From: Phytophthora quininea
Lineage: Eukaryota; Oomycota; Peronosporomycetes; Peronosporales; Peronosporaceae
NCBI GenBank assembly: GCA_011947345.1
Contig: JAAVTG010000666.1
Span: 124,001 to 188,000, forward strand
DNA: 64,000 nt
Reading direction: 5' to 3'
Part shown: positions 48,186 through 60,069 of the stretch, piece by piece
Numbering within the stretch: the stretch's first letter is position 1
Layout: the number at the start of each line of letters is the position of its first letter
Notes under the pieces: generated by a model
The model's input: the letters and a program-made list of their open reading frames with translations, nothing else
Database searches by the model: none
What the model was told of the DNA's origin: nothing
Program-made: the position numbers and the translations under genes

Positions 48186-49210
48186 TTGAGATTATCGACC
48201 ATTCATCAACTTCAATGCAGTCGAAGTGTTCAACCGGAATGCTTCCTCGGAAGACCGCGTTGGGTGGTGGGAACGCCTAAAGGACATTGCCACGCAAGGT
48301 GTCTGGAACGAGGCGATGAAGATCCGCCAACTCCGGAACCGTTTGCTGGCGACACTCCGATACTGGTTCACTCAACTCCCAAATCGGGTCCGCACCAGTT
48401 GGAGAGAGTTGAAGAAGCAGTTCCGGAGAAGATATTGCCGGGCCCGAGGAACGTATGCGGAACGGTACTACAATGTGCATGAAGTCTGGAGAGACTGCGT
48501 TCGAATTCTTCTACCGTCTCAATGTAGTGGGCATTACAGCTACCATCCCGTTCCAGACCAATGCCTCATTGGGAGAGCGACACATTCGGCGATTTATCAA
48601 GATGTGATGATCACGTTGCAAGACCAACGCTTCAAGAGAATCAACGATGTGGAGCACGCCATGCGACGGCATGAGGACATGCAACAACCAGACCTTCGTG
48701 GCTGCGTAGTCCCATCGGACATGAGGAGTGAGGAAGGCTACGATGAAGAACCGCCGCGTCCCAGACGCGATTTCCGTGGCGACAACCTTAGCCGAGACAG
48801 CTACAAGACCAAGAACACGAATCATGTCTTTGTAACTCAAAGTGCGAATTCTAAACCCGATCTCGGTGAGGAGCGTCATGCGATGTTCTCGGATCCGCTT
48901 GACGAAAATAAAGTGCCGGTTCCGGACTCGGGATACCGAAATCAGGACGCAAGTGTCGGGGAAGATGAGTTCAGTCAAATGGTGTATAGTGCCACGGAGA
49001 ATACAGGATGTCGATCTCCATGGGGATCAGTCCAGGTCGCGCCAAGATTTCCGTACAGCTAGACAGGATCAGACACCTCTCCGTCCAGGGGTGAAGTCTA
49101 CATCAACTTTCAGCGGCGGGGACACATGGCGGACAATTGCAGTAAGGACATGCTATCTGACCGATGGGGGTCGAGAGTTCATTCAGCACGTCGCTACTAG
49201 GTAACGCCGT
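48186..49210 (+). mobile_element. Ty3/gypsy retrotransposon gag relic (plus strand)
   Basis: The core RLLATLRYWFTQLPNRVRTS then WRELKKQFRRRYC matches the retrotrans_gag pattern (W, F and L spacing). Frameshifts follow. Near 49090-49150 a zinc-knuckle remnant reads FQRRGHMADNCSKDM, where the first Cys pair has been lost. No intact protease or polymerase follows on this strand. Confidence 0.7.
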
Positions 49211-50280
49211 ACATCATCTGTGGACTGTAATCAATCCTGTCACACAGCTATGCGATATCGTTGTGAAGGCCAGACAACTCACAAACCAAATCTGCTCGGG
49301 GACACCACCGAAGGCGTCTCGATACCTTGTAGATGCTCATTTCTCGTTTGCGTTACGCTCGCCGAGTTCCTGGCAGCACCTGAGCATCCGGCGAGGTTTT
49401 ATTCGACCCCAGAGATACGCAGAAGAAAAAACTTGCGCACTAAGAGAGAGTGGTTTCTACCGCTCTAATCGTCTTTACACAAGCAAGCGTGAGGGTAGGG
49501 GTAGGGGTATTATCCGCGTATGTGCGCAGTTTGGAGTTGCATCAGATCCAGACGTATGTATCGCCGTGCCAGATCGCCGCGGGGTCCCTTCCCACGGACG
49601 TTACCGGGGTAGAGGGTGGCAAATGCCACAAGATTCGTGCTGTGCGCCACGGTCGCGTCGTCGGGTCGCAGTTCAGCGCCATCCGTCCGGGTGACACAGA
49701 CACTGGTTTTGCTATTATCGAGGTCCGTATGCGGCCGGCAGCCTGTGTGGCAGCAGGCCATGAGCGCTAGCGGTCTCATGTGTCCTGTTTCGATTCATCA
49801 AAGGCTCTACGCATAACCACAGATGGCGCCGCGCAGGACGTTTTCACGCGAGGGTACATGCCAAAGGCATTACGGGTGGGTGGGGGTGGGGGTCGCTGTG
49901 CTACGCATCAATCACGATCAGACCCAAAACCGGGCGCGACCAACAGAAGCAGAAACGATTCTTCTGGTCGCTTGTGAGAGACGCATATGTGGTGGTTGCG
50001 GGGACACTACTCCTTGTTCCCATGTCTTCGCGATGCGCGTGACGGTCGTGACCGTCCCTTGTAGGCATACAGCGCACCAATATCTCCGTTCGTGGCTGTA
50101 CGACGTGCACAGATGAACGCTCGCTCGTGCACTACTACCTATAGTGGTATCGTCATGGGGGCGCCTAACTATCGCTACACTTCGGTGTGGATTAATCGGT
50201 ACACTTCGGTGTGGATTAACCACGCCGTCCACTGCCGGGAAATGGATCGACACAAAAAGACCACTCGGCAGCAAAACCAC
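49211..50280. other. Unresolved sequence between two retroelement fragments
   Basis: No motif is recognised in any frame. A 19-base unit ACACTTCGGTGTGGATTAA is repeated at 50177 and 50201. Part of this may be the decayed downstream (RNase H/integrase) portion of the minus-strand gypsy element. Confidence 0.4.
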
Positions 50281-50286
50281 CGAGTG

Positions 50287-52671
50287 TCAGATCGCGTTCG
50301 AGCGAGACAGACCACGGTTACAGTACCTAGACCGGCCACGCATTGCTAACGCGATGCGGGCTCCTGTTTTCGGGATTGACCCATGTGGCGTTGGGGACGA
50401 CGCTCCCGACATAATTAGTAGGTGGCGCGTAGATGCTCTCGATGCAACTCCACTGCCGAAGGCTGGGCCCCAGCACGATTGTGGACGAACACGTCGTCTA
50501 AGTAGGTCGGTGCGAAGTCGCGAAGCGATCGCATCAGGTGTGTCAGCGCTGTGCAGAAATATCGACTCCTGCACCTGTCCGGCGCGTCGGCGAGCTTCAA
50601 AGAACTCGTCGATGGCTTGCACCTGAAATACGGCACCACGCGCCGCTGCCGCGTGGCGCAGTATCTGCGCGGGCCGTGAGGATGCACACTTGTTCTACCC
50701 GCCGGGCGCGTAGATTTCGTTCAAAGCCTTTCCAGTTCTACACCTCCAGTGCTGTCAACTCTGAGGCGGTGCTCGGAGGACAGTTAACTCTTGACATTGC
50801 ATGCCAGAAAGAGTCTGCATCGACGCATTAACTCTCTCGTTTGTATCACCACCGTCGCATGTGATGCTACTGCATCGTCGGCGTCTTTCGACGTGGCGTG
50901 CTCTTGCAGCAGGGGTCTTCCCTGCTGACGCTCGGCCCTTTCCAGAAATGGGGAGTCAGTTTTATTCGTGTCGTGTCCCGCGACGCTTCGGTTGTCCGGC
51001 CGGGCCCGACGACGAGCCGTTTCTTTTGATACGACGAACCCGGCTCGTCATTTCTTCGCACATTTCGCACGTGCCTTCGCAAACCGGGTCTGCAGAGGGT
51101 TCTTCTTGGTTTCCACTCGCGGCCCGGCCTGCGAGGGACTCTGCCCAAGGCCGGTTTGGGAGAGGGTGCGCTCCTGGGGCGCACTCTTCATTCGCGAATT
51201 TGCCTGTGTCCCGGACACAGGTGAGGTAGAACCTTACCGGAGGTCTTCTATCTTGTATTTCGGCTGTACCCCGGGCACAGTCCTGGACCCCCCAAAGGTC
51301 TCTCACCATTGATTTCACGTGTGGCCTAGACGCAGCTGAGGAAGCTTTCCGGAAGTTTCCTTCTTCGGTTTCGCCTGAGTCCAGGACGCAGATGTGGAAG
51401 CCTCCCGGAGGACTCCCGAGGAGTGATGGCCCCGTCAGTGTAGCTCGTCTACCGCTATGGCCTACGTGCTCGCTTAGTTTAGATGAGTTAGGGTGGCCTC
51501 ACTCGCGACGCGTACACCTCGCGGTGTACGTGCTACGCTGGCGGGGCCATCGCTCTCTGTCGCGTTCTCCGTTGTATCGAGGGCGTGCGTCCTCGAAGCC
51601 AAACGATACAATAGACTGGGACTTCCAGTCTATCACCAGGGGCATGGCGCTTAAGCCACGGTATGGCCAGTACCATGTCGAATTTATCGTCCAAGTCTAT
51701 AACGATGAACACCTCTGTAATGGTCCGACCTTCACAGCCAAAGCGAACTCTCACAGTTCACTTACGCGTCTGTACCGTTATAGCTATCGCCAGACGTACA
51801 GTCAACTTACTTCGAGGATACACTCTCTCGTCAAAACACGTCGCATCCAGGCTACGTATTTGGACAAATTTGTTCGACGCGCCTGAATCGACCAGCGCGT
51901 GCATGCATCTGCCGTGTACCACAACCTCCAGGACGATCGGTCCTGCTTGACCATCCTTCTTTGTATTGTGGCGCCCGGCGTCACAGGATGTTGTAGTCGT
52001 CACATTTCCTACGTCGACATGTTCGACTACACCAGTACAGTGCCTTGCCCCTGCTGGTTTCCAACGTTTTTGGTTGTCTGCGGCAACGATAACCATTGAC
52101 ACGATACGACGTGCCACGAGTAGCAAGTCCCGGACCTACTGCGCACTCGCGCGCTTAGTGACCGTTGTTACCACACCGGTAACAGCGCGATGCCGATCTA
52201 CGCTGTCCAGTCTGCTGTCTGCCTGCAGACACACTTGACAAATCCATGGGTTCGGGTCCACCCATGGGCTTCGATAGCGGATGTGGCGCCCCGGGCGTGT
52301 CCGCATGTAGTTTATCCCTGATTGAGGCTAAAATCTTCCCGCGGATGAAGCCTTATAGCTTGCTCGAGGGTACTCAGGTACTCTCGAAAGAGATAGGTCT
52401 TCACAGGCCCACCCTTCAGACCCTTCCTGAAGCTGACAACCTTTGTCGCCTGATTGATAGGGTTGGTCATGATACTTGGCACTAAGTGTCGTGATGGATG
52501 TTGGGCGTAAGCTAACACATCGCGCTTGCCTTGGCGCAGATCGCAGAATTTGCCCACGATCTGAACTCCGATTGGGGGCTCAAACACCAGCTTTTGCTCC
52601 TCATTGAACTCCTCATACATGCTTCGGAGGTCTTGGGCGTGCAGCGTCAAGGAGCAGATCCTCCCACTCAT
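50287..52671 (-). mobile_element. Ty3/gypsy retrotransposon relic: gag, zinc knuckle, protease, reverse transcriptase
   Basis: Read on the minus strand in order: gag end (52671-52312, MTNPINQATKVVSF and GPVKTYLFREY); a perfect CX2CX4HX4C zinc knuckle CYRCGNNGH-x-ARECA near 52190-52140 interrupted by a TAA; a retropepsin with active site ALVDSGASNKFV (about 51900) and its distal strand FDMVLAIPWLKRHAP (about 51650); then reverse transcriptase with the YLDD catalytic box (PTYLDDVFVHNRAG, about 50500). Multiple stops and frameshifts show it is dead. The order gag-PR-RT fits Ty3/gypsy. Confidence 0.8.
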
Positions 52672-53980
52672 TTCGTGTGTTAGTTGGTTGGAAGATCTTG
52701 CTCTCGCTCATTTCATATTCCTGAATTTCCGGGTCCCCGGTTTTGCGGTCGGAATCCAGAAGCCTGAGTGAAGACTGCTGTTTGGAGCGCAGTACAAGCG
52801 GTGAACCTGCAAGTAGATTATCCCTGGTAAAGAATGGTGCGCGTAACGTCGAGCGCTCGGATTTTGTCGGTTCTCTGAGTGTAAGCCCAACCGATATCGG
52901 CTGAGGTCCTCTCCTCGACCTTAACGAACAAGGAGTTGCATATAAGTCAAGTGGAAACTCTGATTTTGTTCATACCAGTGTGTTTCTATTGGAATTGCGT
53001 CGATCTCCGACTTTCTGGGCATTGGAGTCTGGATTCCGGAGTTGCTGAGTTGCAGTTCCTGGATCTTCGACCTGGGCATCTCACGGAGCTTGCATGGCTT
53101 CTGGGCTTCTGGATTTACGTTGGTCCAAGCAGCTCAAGTACACAACCTTCTCCAACGGTCAACGGCGGTGGACGGTGCCCCGAGGTTAATCGAACCTCTA
53201 GGGATTGCGATAGGTACACGTCAACCCGGAACTTTTCCTGGGATCCTGAGTTTCTATACTCCGGGGCGTCACGGTTCCGGGGTACTTCTATTTGCCTTCA
53301 TATCCTGGGCCGCTATACACCTGGGCGGAAAAGATTCACCACCTCGCCTCAGGAGACTGCGGGAATGCGTTCAGAGAGACCTTTGACATGGTGTCCAGTA
53401 CCAACCGACAAACTGGGGAGTACCGCATCACTACTCTGGGCTTATTCCACGCGGAGAGGTGACCGGACAGTACTTTAGCCATTTCATGGGCGTCGATGAT
53501 GTGCCCAATCGCGCGGCAGTGGGTAACGGCTACTGCATGCTTCTCGAGACGGCGTCGCTGGACGGGCTGAGTGTTGTGATGAACGCGCTCTGGTGTGGCA
53601 GGAATATGAGGTTCCTGAACCGCCACTGTGACACGAACTGTCGTTTCTAAGATACGCAGGTCGTTTGTACGCGTCATGCAGCGCGACGCTCTGCCTGGAC
53701 AAAGCCCACGGTTTTCTACGGAGATCAGCTCTGGTTCCTGTGTTGCACCCACACGTGGGACTGCCTGCACCGCTATTTGCAGCACCTCTAGTGTGCCGCG
53801 TTTGAGACTCCAAGTGCTAGCGGTGCAAACAATTTGTGTTCATATACCGTGTGAGAATCTTTTTACTTGTTATTTGTATACTCGACTTTTTCTCCCATTT
53901 TCAATATAAACACTGAGCCAATATACTTGGTGCATTCTGGATTTCGCCAAGAAGGGGGACAATTACGAGAGTCTGATCGC
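52672..53980. other. No recognisable gene
   Basis: Several open frames exist on both strands but none shows a family motif or a convincing start. Likely degenerate repeat sequence. Confidence 0.45.
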
Positions 53981-53989
53981 TGACTGTAT

Positions 53990-55495
53990 TTGTCTGGTAG
54001 GAGCTGCAGTGCTAACAATGTGTTGCAGCAAAAGCGTCGGCAGGTAGGATACAAAAACTATAGCGTGCACGAAGTCATTATGCTGTGCCTTGCGGTGCAA
54101 GAGCTTAAGCCACTAGGCGAAAACTACTTGGAGCGAGTCGAGTATGTCTATGACGTGGGCTATTCGAGGCACCGGCCGAACCGTACTTCTGGGTCGCTCA
54201 AACGCAAGTTTAAGGAGCTGGTAGGGACCTCCAAGCCGGCGGGCGAGGCCAATATTCCTTTCCACCAAGTTCTCGCCAAGACTCTGAGGCAGACGGTGGA
54301 TGAAGACACCTCTGTGCGGACGTTTGACGACGGCCTGGAAGACGGCAAAGATGACGACGAACTCCTGAAATGTGTCAAGCTGCACGTGCAAACGCTGGCA
54401 AAGCGATGCCAACCTTCAGAATGAGGAGAAGTCTCAGCGCGAGGCCGTGGGGGATGCTTTTACTGATGAAGAGGAGATCGGTGAAGACTCTCAGCTAGAA
54501 GTAGACGAAGGAGCTGGTAGGTCTTGTGAGCTTGACGTTGAAGCGGAGGGAGAATTCACACCACTACATGGGTCTGGCGAAATTTTACGACAAGACGACA
54601 CCACGATTGACATGGCGGTGGCTGCCGAGTTGGGGCTATCTGAGAAGTCGTACAACGAAGAGGACGAGGAGGAGAAACCTGCGCCGCGGCTGATTGTTGG
54701 ACGGAAACGGAGTCGGGCTCTTCAGCGCTAAAAGTCAACGGCTGCCACCAGCCAAGGCCAGGCATCTGCAACTCCTGCTAAGACCCTAACACGAAATCCC
54801 ATGGGCAGGTCCAAACGGCCGAAGAACAGCGAGCGGACGACGGACACCAGCTCTGCGAGAGAACCACACCGGCACGGCCCAGCAAAGGCCGCAGTCGATG
54901 CCCACGAAAAGAAGGTGAACCTGAAATTGGTAGCTATCTCTGCACGTTTGGGTGGTCAAGATCTTTGCGTCTTCAGAGATAATACTGTGACTCTCGCAGA
55001 GCGATCTGCAAGCGATGCATCCGCACAATCCGCAGACTATTTTCACAGTAAGACGAAGCGAGTTCGAACCGCTCGCAAGTTGAGCGGCATGGACAAAACG
55101 CTGACAACGGTCGACCAGCAGCAGTCATCTGGCTGAAGTGAGACTATGGAGGTGCTGCTGCTGTTCGTGGGGAGTGCGAGCGAAAGAACGCAGCTGATGC
55201 GAAGCGGCGTCACGATGAATTACTCAAGTGAGAGGCAGCTGAAAGACGTGAAAGGGAAGACCGCGACGGAGCGAGGCACGAAGAGATGGAAGCGACCGAG
55301 TCCAGCGGGAAATCGATGCCACGAGGAAAGATCCGGGAGGCGGCGGCGGCTCAATCGCTGCGAACCGAGCGGTGGGAACGGAAGCGCGAAGAATTTCGCC
55401 GTCGCTACGAGCAATGTCTCGGGCTCGTCCGCGAGGAAGCCAAAACCCACCATGAGGAAATGGTGCTGAAGTTTTCAGCGATGCAGATGAAGTGA
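53990..55495 (+). pseudogene. Relic of a repetitive oomycete DUF6818-like gene
   Basis: The N-terminal part (VGYKNYSVHEVIMLCLAVQE ... GSLKRKFKELVGTSKPAGEA) matches the SANT/Myb-like DUF6818 pattern of KNYS, P-LG, Y and LKRKF that I know from multicopy Phytophthora proteins. It has no ATG. After 54424 the frame shifts into an acidic stretch (EEDEEEKPAPRLIVGRKRSR), stops at 54731, resumes at about 54801-55136, and ends with a charged helix (FRRRYEQCLGLVREEAKTHH) to 55495. At least three interruptions are present. The normal function is unknown. Confidence 0.6.
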
Positions 55496-57540
55496 GCAGA
55501 TCGTAAGCGTCGTCTTAGTTAACAATCGCTTGATACAAATTATCTTCTACTCCAGAAAAATATTTGCGGATCTGACTTATCTCTAGAGCTCCCACCCGGT
55601 CGTTCGGCAACCTGTAGAGATTGCCCAAACGCAGCGATCGTTTTTTTCTTGGTCGGCGGCAGTGACAGCAGCAGTCTCTTCCAGACCTTCTCCACGGGTC
55701 CAATTCCCCGCCTAGCCGCTTGCCGAATGGAAGTGATAGCCTCAGTTAATGTCCTTGCTGATCGTCGTGCTGACGGCAACGACCGCCCAAGATCGCCGTC
55801 CTTCAAGGGCGTCAAGATGCGACCAGTAATACGCCCAGAAGACGGCCAGTGATACATGATGTACTACTACTACAGCTGAAGCAGCTCACCCTACATCGTC
55901 TAGACCGAGGTGGTAAGAACAAGCGTTACCAGCTTGGTAAGGAAAAGTTCAATAACCTCTTCTTCGATGTGAAGCAGCAGGTCACAGCTGCTCGACAGCT
56001 CCGCCACTGAGCCAGGCAAGTTCGCAGCCACCGTACAAGATCGCTGTGCTGCTGCACAGCCCAGCCGAAGGAAACGGATGCAGGCTTTGGCGTGAAATGT
56101 AACTTCCGGTTGTTGACGATCTTCGAAAAGACCCTCATGTTCTCTGCAGCCCCCAAGACTAACCACATGCTCTCCGACAACACCGGCGGCGTTTGCATGT
56201 CGGCCAAGTAGAACCACAGGCTGTTGCAGGAGTAGCAGGTATCGTTCTTCGATTTAGCCACTAAGCTGGGTGCGGAATAGAAAGTATCCATAGAAACGCT
56301 TTTGTAACGAGTAGAAAAGTAGCGGGGCTTCGATCAAGTATCAACAAACATACAAAAGCTCTAAGCGTTTTCTGATCCGACCAAGCAATGACGTGCGATA
56401 GGTTGGTAACAACTTCTAACGATATTTTTAACGGCGCTACCCTTCCGAGTCACTTTCGTTGGGAGTGTACATATTGATTTTTGGTGTTTGACTCGGCTGG
56501 TTTCAGCCGCCACCATACAGATGGCAAGGCAAAATGAGGTCAAAGCTAAACCTAATCCCTAGAAATGCGTGATTTTCACAAAGATCTCTGACGTACCACG
56601 ACAAGAATCAATAGCTCTCGGCTTCCAGCCAAGAGACCTACCAAAATCGTCATAAAGACGTTTCATCTGACCGGTTGCGACTGCCCCACTTTCGTGCTCA
56701 CGATACACCATCAGGTCATTTCATACCGGACAACATTTTGTATTAGTCAGCGCTTCTGCGATCTTTGGCGGGGGCGAAGATACCGTCCCAAAGTCGAAAT
56801 TTGACGAGCAAGAGCGCTAATGCGAGGAGCAGGCGGCGATATTCTTGCACTTGCACAAGCGCGACCGCCTCGTCCTGGTGCTGCAGGAATACGCAGATAG
56901 CTTCGCCAGGACACGAGCGCCGACTTTTGCTCCGGGTGCGTCACTAGACAACGCTTGCATGAATTTCTGAGCTCAGCTACTCGGACTGGACGAATTTGTG
57001 GCGGGAGGGCACATATGAGAACCTCATACACTTCCCTAGTCTCAATAGGTTCGTCTACCGTTCTAACTAAGCTAACAGCAGCTGGATAACTGCTTGTGTT
57101 GCCAGATCGTCGTTCCCGTCCTTGTTGGAGTGATTCTTCCTGTTCTACCGGCTGCCTGGCTACAGCAAGACAGGTAGACGGGCCGCCGCGGCTGAAGTTC
57201 AAGCACCAAGCCCTCGCCATTGTTCTGGCCTTCTACATGACTCTCTTCACACGAAGATGGCATGTGTTTACTTTAGGGCTCCACCAGTGAGTTTGAGTCG
57301 CGTGCTCAACTCCGCTGAGGAGGCGCTAGGCAGAACTCTATCCAGCTTCTACCCTGCCCACAAATCGTGGCCTTCTGGTACTCCCCAACGCGCACTCGCT
57401 AAGCTGACTGAACTTCGTCAGCCGCTGCTGCAGTTCACCCACCCGAGGATTTATAGACGGAAAAAATCTAAAGGTGATACCGGTATTACTCTATTGTTGT
57501 TTCGGCGAATAAACATTCCAACTGAAGTTATTCGACGGTG
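55496..57540. other. No recognisable gene
   Basis: Short open frames occur on both strands (for example minus 55926-56291 and 56747-57220), but no motif or splice pattern is convincing. Confidence 0.4.
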
Positions 57541-57549
57541 ATCAGATGC

Positions 57550-58060
57550 TCCCGTCAGCGTTTTGCGATGTCCTGAATGCGTTCCACAACGGCTGGCTCC
57601 ATGGTACTTTCATTACGGGAGCACTTTGTTTCAGTGCGGATAGTCTCATCTTTTGGGCGAAGCTCAATTGCCCTGGAAGAACTGCCTAGTTGCGTGACAA
57701 ATTGTTGGATGACCATCAAGTTCATGTTAATTCGGCCAGGTTGTACGTGCTCCTGGTCTAAATTCTTCAGGTGGTTTCTCGTCCATGATCATGATGCGAC
57801 CCCGACAGTCAATGACGCCGTCTAGCGCATTCTGGAGGCTAGATAGGTTCAGCTTGTCCTCGAGGCCCCGGAGCATGGCGCCAATGAATCCAGTTGTGTG
57901 CTCCTCAATGACCTTATTTTGGATGTTCATCATGCTGTCAGCTATGCTGGGGTCCAGACCTTCCACATCGACCGTCATTTCTAAGAATGCATCCAGCAGC
58001 TACTGGTTAATGTGTACCTTGCCCAGCGGTATTGTCACGATGGGCGACTTGGTGTAATTT
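57550..58060 (-). pseudogene. Fragment of a BCS1-like AAA ATPase
   Basis: On the minus strand, NLSSLQNALDGVIDCRGRIM followed by IMDEKPPEEF matches the BCS1-type AAA segment around the LLNALDGV and GRI-ITTNHPE motifs. After a frame change, QPGRINMNLMVIQQFV continues the IRPGRID region. The Walker A part is absent, and an in-frame TAG follows VTIPLGKVHINQ upstream. BCS1 proteins are inner-membrane mitochondrial chaperones; this piece cannot work. Confidence 0.55.
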
Positions 58061-58630
58061 TTCGAAGGCTATGTCTTGTGTTCGACACGTGCCACTTGAA
58101 GTCGAGCGCGACGTACCAGCAGTAGTCGAAGTTGTGTGAGTAAGCCATCTGGAAAAAGTCGGAGAAGAACTTGGCCTAATTAGCAGGTGAAACAGGGCGA
58201 GCAGCGCTCTGTCTCAAGCATACATCGTATGCGCTTAAAACGAGGAAGCGAAAAGTACTTGGAGTTTGTATGCAACAAACAGAAATACGCGGAATCACAT
58301 ATTCCTAAAGTAATACAAAAGACGCGCCAACTTTAGCGGAAAATAGAAAACTGAATTGTTCGGCAGCCCAGCTGCCTTACCAAACCCTACTAAAGAATAT
58401 CAATTACGAAGTGAGGGCCGACGGGTGGTTCTCACGCGTCTGTGTGACGTACAGGAATGTGGCTTGACAAAAGACGCAGCTATTGTCCAATAATAAGCTA
58501 AGTGTCCGCCAAAGTCTGCTCCCTTTCGCGGCCCGTAATGATTGTAAAAATGTGTGTGCACCACGCACAAGGGGTTTGCGTCCGTTCACGGTATAGTTGG
58601 ACACAACTATATATAGGTGTGTGCACCACA
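58061..58630. other. No recognisable gene
   Basis: No motif is seen in these 570 bases on either strand. Confidence 0.4.
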
Positions 58631-58639
58631 CTAATTTGT

Positions 58640-58885
58640 GTGACCTCGTTAGAGCAGGTAACCAACCGCAGCGACAGGGTCCGACCCACCCGAGCCCCAG
58701 CCCACCTCGGTGATGATTGTTTTGTTCTTCCTGGCAGCCGCAAAACGAATGTTCTTGAGCTGGTCAAGCTTGACGGCGGCGCCATTGATTACGTCCGAGC
58801 GCTCCCAGTATAAGGTCTGGTTGACAGAGATGTAGTCAGCAGCGTCGATGCTGGTTGGCGTACTAGATATCGATCCCATCAGCAA
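58640..58885 (-). pseudogene. Fragment resembling a GH17 beta-1,3-glucanase C-terminal region
   Basis: VNQTLYWER, then QLKNIRFAAARKNKTIITEV and GWGSGGSDP, resemble the GH17 end, where TETGWPS carries the catalytic Glu. Here it reads TEVGWGSGG. There is no upstream catalytic domain next to it. Probably a gene relic; an exon of a split gene is possible. Confidence 0.45.
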
Positions 58886-60069
58886 TCGTCACAAGGATTT
58901 GCAGACCACAGTTACGGATGTTGTTCACATTGAGAGTGACTTAAATGTCGTACGCATACAACACAAATGATCGACATGTTCAAGTTTGAGCGAGTGGTTA
59001 TTGCTTTCAGCACGGTAAAGCTCACACACTTTGTTCAAGTTTTTTCGCGTTTGCAGAGCACTGTTTTCGGTGGCGAGGCTATCATTGTCGACACCGGTCA
59101 GATGCGTGTATGGGATATCAATTGCTGGAAGGTGATGTCGGCTACGACGCCATACCTTGTGTCTGGGCAGAGTTCAGTTATATGGGCACCGAGCAGATGC
59201 TCGAGTACTACGGCGCCTTGGTCAACCAGTTGAATGCCGTGATTGAGCTTTGCGTGACAGATTTCACGCCGGTTGAGGTCGAGGAGCTCTTCACAGGTTC
59301 GACGATGCGTATTACTCCCCTTGAATTGATTACAACCGGTAGAGTATGCTTTTCGGGATATAGTAATGCCTATTCCAACTCTGGTGCTGAGAGATCTCGC
59401 GGGCGAAGTGGCTCGACAGAGCCGTCGAGCGTGCTACTATGTGTTTTTGACCAAGCAGGAGTGGGGACGAATCGACGTCCCCTAACACCAGTATTTAACG
59501 CTCCTCCATTAAACGCTTTTACATAGGCGTCCAGTGGCCTTTGTGAAGCGAAAACAGGAGGTCTCTGATCAAAAAGCACCTTTATTTTTGGCTACCCCTA
59601 TCCTAACAGAAAAAGAAAACATAGTTTTAGGTCGTATTTGCGGCAATTCATGAAATCGAGGAATTACCTTGTCTACGTGAAAAAGCACTTACTTCGGCAG
59701 ACAGATGGCCAAGGCGTGCACGATTAAAGTAGATACCGCCAGAACACGAAAATAAGTTCGCATCACTAAGTACGAGGTAACCAACATAACCAAAATTTGA
59801 AATCGCTTTCATTTCTACTTTCGAAGAGGAAAGTAGCGGTTGATCAAAGTGGCAGTTAGCGAAGCCTGGCCTAGTACACTTGTGTTTTGCTTGGATGAGC
59901 GCGAATTCAACAGAACCTCGACTTCACAATGCTGGCCTCATTCTACCAAATGCACACGTCCAGCTAGCTATTGACATGGGCTTACTGAGGGAAGACACCC
60001 CGCTTGAAGTATCCAAGACAGCTAACACCAGATTCGGTGAGGCTTACGATAAACGAAAGAACATCGGGA
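58886..60069. other. Unassigned open frames
   Basis: A plus-strand frame at about 59110-59400 (PCVWAEFSYMGTEQMLEYYG) looks coding-like but is not recognised. The rest is AT-rich with no motif. Confidence 0.35.
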
